A DNA stretch of 64,000 nt from positions 169,909-233,908 of the forward strand of contig NZ_CADEAK010000001.1 in the NCBI RefSeq assembly GCF_902825225.1. The letters are read 5' to 3'. The stretch's first letter is position 1. Each line of letters opens with the position of its first letter. Made by a program: the position numbers and the translations under genes. The stretch comes from Bartonella vinsonii subsp. berkhoffii ATCC 51672. GTDB taxonomy: Bacteria > Pseudomonadota > Alphaproteobacteria > Rhizobiales > Rhizobiaceae. The notes beneath the pieces are model-generated. The model saw only the letters and a program-made list of their open reading frames with translations, did no database searches and was not told where the DNA came from. Below are positions 60,501 to 64,000 of the stretch, piece after piece.

Positions 60501-60591
60501 TTTATTACATATAATCTTTTAAAAACAATAAGTTAATTTACTTTATTAATGTAAGGAGAAACGCTCGCATATTTTTCCTTTTAAAGGGGCA

Positions 60592-61122
60592 TTACGCCGT
60601 ATTTTGTGTGGTTGTTAGATGTGCTTTTTCAGCTTCAATTTGACGCTTTAAATGCAACTTTAGAAGAGGCAAAGTAAGCTCGACTTCTTCTGGGTCATTG
60701 ATGTTTTGAACAAGCTCTTGCAACTTTCTATAAAGCTCTGCCGCTAATTCCGCTATATCTTCAGGGGGGAGTTTTATTTTTGCATCGCGATAGGTTGTAT
60801 AAGCTATGCGACCGAGCTTTTTCATCAGCCCAGTAGGGATGGTAGGTGCTTTAAAACCTGCTGCTTTCGCTTTTGCCAGGTCACTAAACATTTCACCTTC
60901 ACCGGTAACAAGCCAATCTAAGGATATTCCACAACGATCTTTATATATTCGCATTATGGATGCAGGAGGTTCTTGTAAACCCGTTTCATAATTACGCATA
61001 GTTGTTTCGGGAATATCAAAATGTTTAGCAAATTGCTTGCGCTCCGTGAAACCAAGGGTGTGCCGTATTTCACGCAATCGTTTTGCCAGTTCTGTTGTAG
61101 GTTCTTTTTCAGGGCGTGCCAA
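60592..61122 (-). CDS. Phage-type HTH (XRE/CI-like) repressor
   Basis: 176 residues. A helix-turn-helix domain covers residues 11-65 (LAKRLREIRHTLGFTERKQF, then FDIPETTMRNYETGLQEPP), followed by ISLDWLVTGEGEMFSD, the usual end of CI-like N-terminal domains. The C-terminal part is helical and lacks a serine-lysine protease pair, so it is not a LexA-type self-cleaving repressor. It diverges from the Ner-like gene over a 154-base operator-sized gap. Confidence 0.8.
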   Translation of the reverse strand: MARPEKEPTTELAKRLREIRHTLGFTERKQFAKHFDIPETTMRNYETGLQEPPASIMRIYKDRCGISLDWLVTGEGEMFSDLAKAKAAGFKAPTIPTGLMKKLGRIAYTTYRDAKIKLPPEDIAELAAELYRKLQELVQNINDPEEVELTLPLLKLHLKRQIEAEKAHLTTTQNTA

Positions 61123-61152
61123 AAAAAATTACTCCAAATGCTTTTTTCGGTA

Positions 61153-61181
61153 TTTACAAAAGCCGAATTTGGCATTATATC
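61153..61181 (+). promoter_or_regulatory. Candidate promoter in the repressor/Ner gap
   Basis: TTTACA (61153-61158), a 17-base spacer and TATATC (61176-61181) face the Ner-like gene. Short inverted elements (CTGT/ACAG and CCGTC/GACGG) follow in the same gap and could be operators. Confidence 0.4.
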
Positions 61182-61276
61182 TTATATTACCGTCTGTTAA
61201 AAAAGACAGTTATTACACAAAGAACCCCACAAAAGACGGATGGTTGCAGCATCCGTTTGAAGCAGGAGCGAAAGTT

Positions 61277-61570
61277 ATGACTCTCACACAAACATGGGAT
61301 CGCCATAGTATTTTAGCCGAGCTACGCCGCCGTAATATGACCTTGGCGGAGCTCGCGAAAGCTTATCAAATACCGTCATCCAGTGTCAAAAACATTTGGA
61401 CACGGCCTAATGAGAAAGCCGAACGTGCCATAGCCGATTTTATCGGTTTGCCCGTCGAGCAGGTTTTTAGCGACCGCTACCCCAAAAGTCGCCGTCGTAT
61501 TTTCAAAGCAGCAAAACATGCCAATACGGTTTCGATAAAGCATTCCGCTTTGCGTGGTAACGCTGCTTAA
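61277..61570 (+). CDS. Ner/Nlp-family DNA-binding regulator
   Basis: 97 residues. WDRHSILAELRRRNMTLAEL followed by YQIPSSSVKNIW and ERAIADFIGLPVEQVFSDRY is the Ner/SfsB winged helix-turn-helix, as in Mu-like phages, where Ner shuts off early transcription. I use the ATG at 61277 with AGGAG before it; the frame is open back to 61037 through the repressor operator. A basic tail (KSRRRIFKAAKHA) follows the domain. Confidence 0.82.
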   Translation: MTLTQTWDRHSILAELRRRNMTLAELAKAYQIPSSSVKNIWTRPNEKAERAIADFIGLPVEQVFSDRYPKSRRRIFKAAKHANTVSIKHSALRGNAA

Positions 61571-61643
61571 ACTTCGTTACACGGCTTTGCGTTTTTGCGC
61601 ATTTGCCATGAATTTAAATACCATAAGATAATAAGGTTTATCA

Positions 61644-61718
61644 ATGTCTAAAGATCAATACGAAATGGGCAAGATATTGGTGGACGCCGGCGCTCTATTC
61701 TTAATTTATAGGCCTTAA
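61644..61718 (+). pseudogene. Short open frame, possible phage gene remnant
   Basis: An ATG-started frame of 24 codons (MSKDQYEMGKILVDAGALFL, then IYRP) ends within tandem copies of TTAATTTATAGG. It lies at the junction between the regulator and tail modules and may be the stump of a deleted gene. There is no recognisable domain. Confidence 0.3.
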
Positions 61719-61726
61719 TTTATAGG
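61701..61726 (+). repeat. Tandem direct repeat TTAATTTATAGG
   Basis: Two perfect 12-base copies at 61701-61712 and 61715-61726 with two bases between, just before the tail chaperone gene. It may mark the deletion junction. Confidence 0.6.
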
Positions 61727-61731
61727 AAACT

Positions 61732-62145
61732 ATGATGACAAATTTACAAACAAGCATTGCCGTGGAATTGCAAGTGCCCATACTTTATCAAGACAGTGAT
61801 GGCAAGCAAGCAACACGCAATAAATTGACCTTTTATCGTCCCACCTTCAAACATGCCAAGCAATTGGCAGTGCTGATAGGACCACAATTGACACAATTGC
61901 TGGCTCCAGAGCTTGGCGAGCAGAAAGTGCTCTCAAATGATGTTCTGCTTGTCAAGCTTTCGCAAGTTTTGTTCACCAATGAAGCAACCGAAGGCATCAC
62001 GGCGCTTTTAGCGGATATGTCCCATGAAACGGTCGAATTGATTGATCGGATTGATACTGTTGATATGCTGGCAATCTTGAAGGCTTTTTTTGCTTTTTTT
62101 ATGGGACGCCAATCCCTTACGCTGGACAATTTGGAGCCGAATTAG
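61732..62145 (+). CDS. Phage tail assembly chaperone (gpE/gp41 type)
   Basis: 137 residues. The segment NKLTFYRPTFKHAKQLAVLI and the acidic second half fit the Phage_TAC_7 group (P2 E, Mu gp41). Its position directly before the tape-measure gene is the standard place for tail chaperones. Near the 3' end it has two T-TTT-TTT slippery runs, from which a -1 shift would extend the protein to 62267. AGGAA precedes the ATG; a second ATG follows immediately. Confidence 0.75.
   Translation: MMTNLQTSIAVELQVPILYQDSDGKQATRNKLTFYRPTFKHAKQLAVLIGPQLTQLLAPELGEQKVLSNDVLLVKLSQVLFTNEATEGITALLADMSHETVELIDRIDTVDMLAILKAFFAFFMGRQSLTLDNLEPN
62085..62100 (+). other. Probable -1 programmed ribosomal frameshift site
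   Basis: The frame reads gcT TTT TTT gcT TTT TTT atg, giving two X-XXY-YYZ heptamers at 62085-62091 and 62094-62100. A -1 shift joins the chaperone to the GpE-like frame. P2-like and lambda-like phages make tail chaperones by the same device. Confidence 0.7.
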
Positions 62146-62267
62146 CGCTTCATTTTCGTTGGTCGGCTTTAGAGATCAACCAGATGGATTGGCTGGATGT
62201 CATTTTTTATCGCAGTGAATTAGCACGCTTGAAAGCCCAAGAATATGAACAGCAGATGTTGGAATAG
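62100..62267 (+). CDS. GpE-like tail protein frame, -1 extension of the chaperone
   Basis: In the -1 frame the sequence reads YGTPIPYAGQFGAELALHF, then RWSALEINQMDWLDVIFYRS and ELARLKAQEYEQQ before a stop at 62265-62267, 55 residues past the shift. The W-x-L...M-x-W-x-x-V...YRSEL pattern resembles P2 GpE (E'). It has no good start of its own. The tape-measure ATG is nine bases downstream. The fusion would be about 178 residues. Confidence 0.68.
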   Translation, partial: YGTPIPYAGQFGAELALHFRWSALEINQMDWLDVIFYRSELARLKAQEYEQQMLE

Positions 62268-62275
62268 GAGCTGTT

Positions 62276-64000
62276 ATGGATGTTTCCCTTGTGGTGCGTT
62301 TTGTCAATCATCTGCAAGAAGGGATAACCTCTGCCAAGCGGGATTTGCAAGCCTTTAGTGCCGATGTTGCCCATTTGCAAAACAAGACACGACAGCATTT
62401 TAAAAATTGGTTTGATCCTCAACATCTTGAGGATGCAACAAAGAACGCTGAAATGGCTTTTATCCAAGCGCGAGGGCGCATGGTGGGGGCGATTGCGCAA
62501 ACCGCAACCTTGATTGCGCCCCTCTATAAGGCTATGCAATTTGACCAATCGATGAAGGGCTTGGAAAAGGTTCTTGATGCGCCGCTTCATCGCTTAAAAG
62601 AATTACGCCGCTTTGCTCTCGAGACCTCAACCAAAATTCCCTTAGCAGCACGTGAGGTTTTGGAACTGATGACCAGTGCCAGCCAAGCTGGGATTGGCGA
62701 GCAAGATCTCGAAGCTTTTAGTATTTACGCCGCCAAAGCGGCTGTGGCTTTTGATATGACGGGGGACCAGATTGGCGAACGCTTTGCCAAATTGCGCAAT
62801 GTCTTTAAATTAAATCAAGAGGGTATTGAAGAGTTAGGCGATGCCATCAACCATCTCTCCAACCATATGGCGGCTAAAGCCAGTGAAGTGTCTGATTTTA
62901 CCAATCGTGCCACCGGTGCTGCCACCATGTTTAAGCTTACCGCCCGTGAAACGGCTGCTTTTGGTACCGCGATGATTTCTGCGGGGATTGTCCCTGAGAG
63001 TGCAGCACGTGGTTTTAATGCTATGAGTGCCCGCATTCAGGCAGGGGGCAAACATATTGAAGATGCTTTTGCCAATATCGGTCTTTCACGCCAAAAATTC
63101 ATGGAAGATTTGGATAAAGATGCTACCGGTACTTTGGTGCGCTTTTTTGATGTTTTAGCCAAATCAGAACAGGGCATGCGTTCTCTGATTGCCATTGCTG
63201 GGCGCGATTTTACAGGTGATTTTGCCAAATTGGTTGGTAATCCAGAATTGTTAGGGCAAGCTTTAGAATATGTGAAAGATCCGCAAGTCTTTAAAGGCTC
63301 TGTAGAGCAAGAGGCGGACAAACAAGCAACTGGTGCCATCAGGCAGTTTGAACTTTTGCAAAATCGTATCGTGGCTTTGGGGATTACCATTGGTGAAGTC
63401 TTATTGCCTCCTGTCAACAGTTTGATGGAAAGTGTTGGCAATTTTACCAATGGGCTTATGGCATGGGCCAATGCCCATCCCGCTTTAACAAGTGCTATCA
63501 TCAAAACCATTGCCGCCCTGATGGCTTTTAACATTGCTTTGCGGATTTTGCGCTTTACCATGGCGGGTACACGCCTTGGGCTTCTTCAACTCATGACTTC
63601 TTTGTGAAGCTTGGAGCACTCAGCCGTGCTCTTAAAACAAGTTGGCGAGGTTTAATCGCATCAGGGCGCTCGATGGGAATCATGGCGGCAAGTCTTGGTG
63701 GGAGTGCACTGCGTCTCTTGCGACCGATGACTCTACTCGTGTCTGGCTTTCGGGGGCTTATGGTCTCAGGCAGCGCATTCGTTGCTACTTTTGGTTGGAT
63801 AGGCACAGTGATAGAAGTGATTGCCGCTGGCGTTGCCTCTGTTGTTGGCGCTGTTTTTACCCCGATAGGGGCGCTCATTGCCGCTGTTGTGGCTGTCATC
63901 ATCGCTGCTTGTTTTGCTTTGTGGAAATATTGGGATCGTTTCTCTTCTTTTATAAAAGGCTTTGCACGGGGGATAGCACGGGCTTTTGGTCGTGCCTTTG
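62276..64000 (+). pseudogene. Phage tail tape-measure protein, frame-disrupted and cut by window
   Basis: The first frame (62276-63607, 443 residues) has a tape-measure core: ETSTKIPLAAREVLELMTSA, GERFAKLRNVFKL, FTNRATGAATMFKLTA and AARGFNAMSARIQAGGKHIE. It stops after RLGLLQLMTSL. The -1 frame then stays open to the window end (FVKLGALSRALKTSWRGLIA, later AAVVAVIIAACFALWKYWDR), which is typical tape-measure membrane-like sequence. One lost or gained base near 63587-63600 explains this. No slippery motif is present there, so it looks like a true frameshift mutation or a sequencing error. Confidence 0.75.

Larger units (their letters stand above)
59994..60591. other. Gene-free prophage border with short repeats
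   Basis: No gene is supported. It holds CTATAGTTT twice (60111 and 60131), three to four tandem 10-base units beginning GTGGGA (60160-60199), an array of CTTTGAA boxes (60326-60408), a bidirectional terminator (60469-60500) and AGAAACGCTCGC twice (60473 and 60558). Such density of short repeats suggests a regulatory or recombination border. Confidence 0.6.
59994..64000. mobile_element. Degraded prophage, left part
   Basis: From thiD to the window end every recognisable gene is phage-like: a repressor, a divergent Ner-like regulator, tail-assembly chaperones and a tape-measure gene. Replication, packaging, head and integrase genes are missing between the regulators and the tail genes, so the element has a large internal deletion or rearrangement. 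The tape-measure gene is out of frame. I see no integrase and cannot define an attachment site. Confidence 0.8.

Overview
This is a 64 kb chromosomal stretch of an AT-rich alphaproteobacterium of the Rhizobiales, most probably a Bartonella species. The assignment is an inference from low GC, an Omp19-like lipoprotein, a BA14K-like protein, the order lptC-lptA-lptB-ptsN, the carboxyspermidine polyamine route, a fused mrpAB, and the lack of hemE beside the presumed origin. I cannot name the species.

Layout. 1-4400: envelope genes (ptsN, a 1.2 kb gene-free gap, lptB, lptA, lptC), diverging from ihfB and a LapA-domain gene. 4457-9169: two RNA methyltransferase genes, lspA, a BAX-inhibitor-1 gene behind a structured leader (probably the ybhL motif), and an endonuclease/exonuclease/phosphatase protein. 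9175-16009: leftward polA, dnaQ, coaE, aroE, maf and ppsR, with a rightward small-RNA candidate next to polA. 16010-16566: a very AT-rich gap with DnaA boxes from which genes diverge, the likely replication origin. 16570-23550: rightward rho, mnmE, mnmG, rsmG, parA, parB. Four parS-like sites lie at 19173, 19235, 21202 and 28594. 23595-28992: leftward dapF-mtaB-ftsY-yciB, then gloB and a small secreted protein. 29218-40344: an omp19-like gene, zapE, and the TCA cluster mdh-sucC-sucD-sucA-sucB-lpd, closed by a strong terminator. 40496-42889: two polyamine genes. 43724-49751: a complete six-gene Mrp antiporter operon. 49791-50944: two MliC-like lysozyme-inhibitor genes and a tRNA-Arg(CCU) gene split by a 227-nt group I intron. 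51006-59993: aroK-aroB, a small membrane protein, xerD, accA, an L,D-transpeptidase-like lipoprotein, a COG0523 GTPase, a D,D-carboxypeptidase, plsC and thiD. 59994-64000: the edge of a degraded prophage with a repressor, a Ner-like regulator, tail-chaperone genes with a probable programmed frameshift, and a frame-disrupted tape-measure gene running off the window.

How it fits together. Leftward genes on the left and rightward genes on the right of 16.0-16.6 kb, plus parAB and clustered parS, mark an origin-proximal chromosome-segregation region. Most of the rest is core metabolism and envelope biogenesis. The most unusual elements are RNA-level: the split tRNA, the putative small RNA with two anti-Shine-Dalgarno loops, the leader before the BAX-inhibitor gene and the tail-chaperone frameshift site. 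The prophage border also carries an array of CTTTGAA boxes with near-helical spacing. I found no CRISPR array and no intact insertion sequence.
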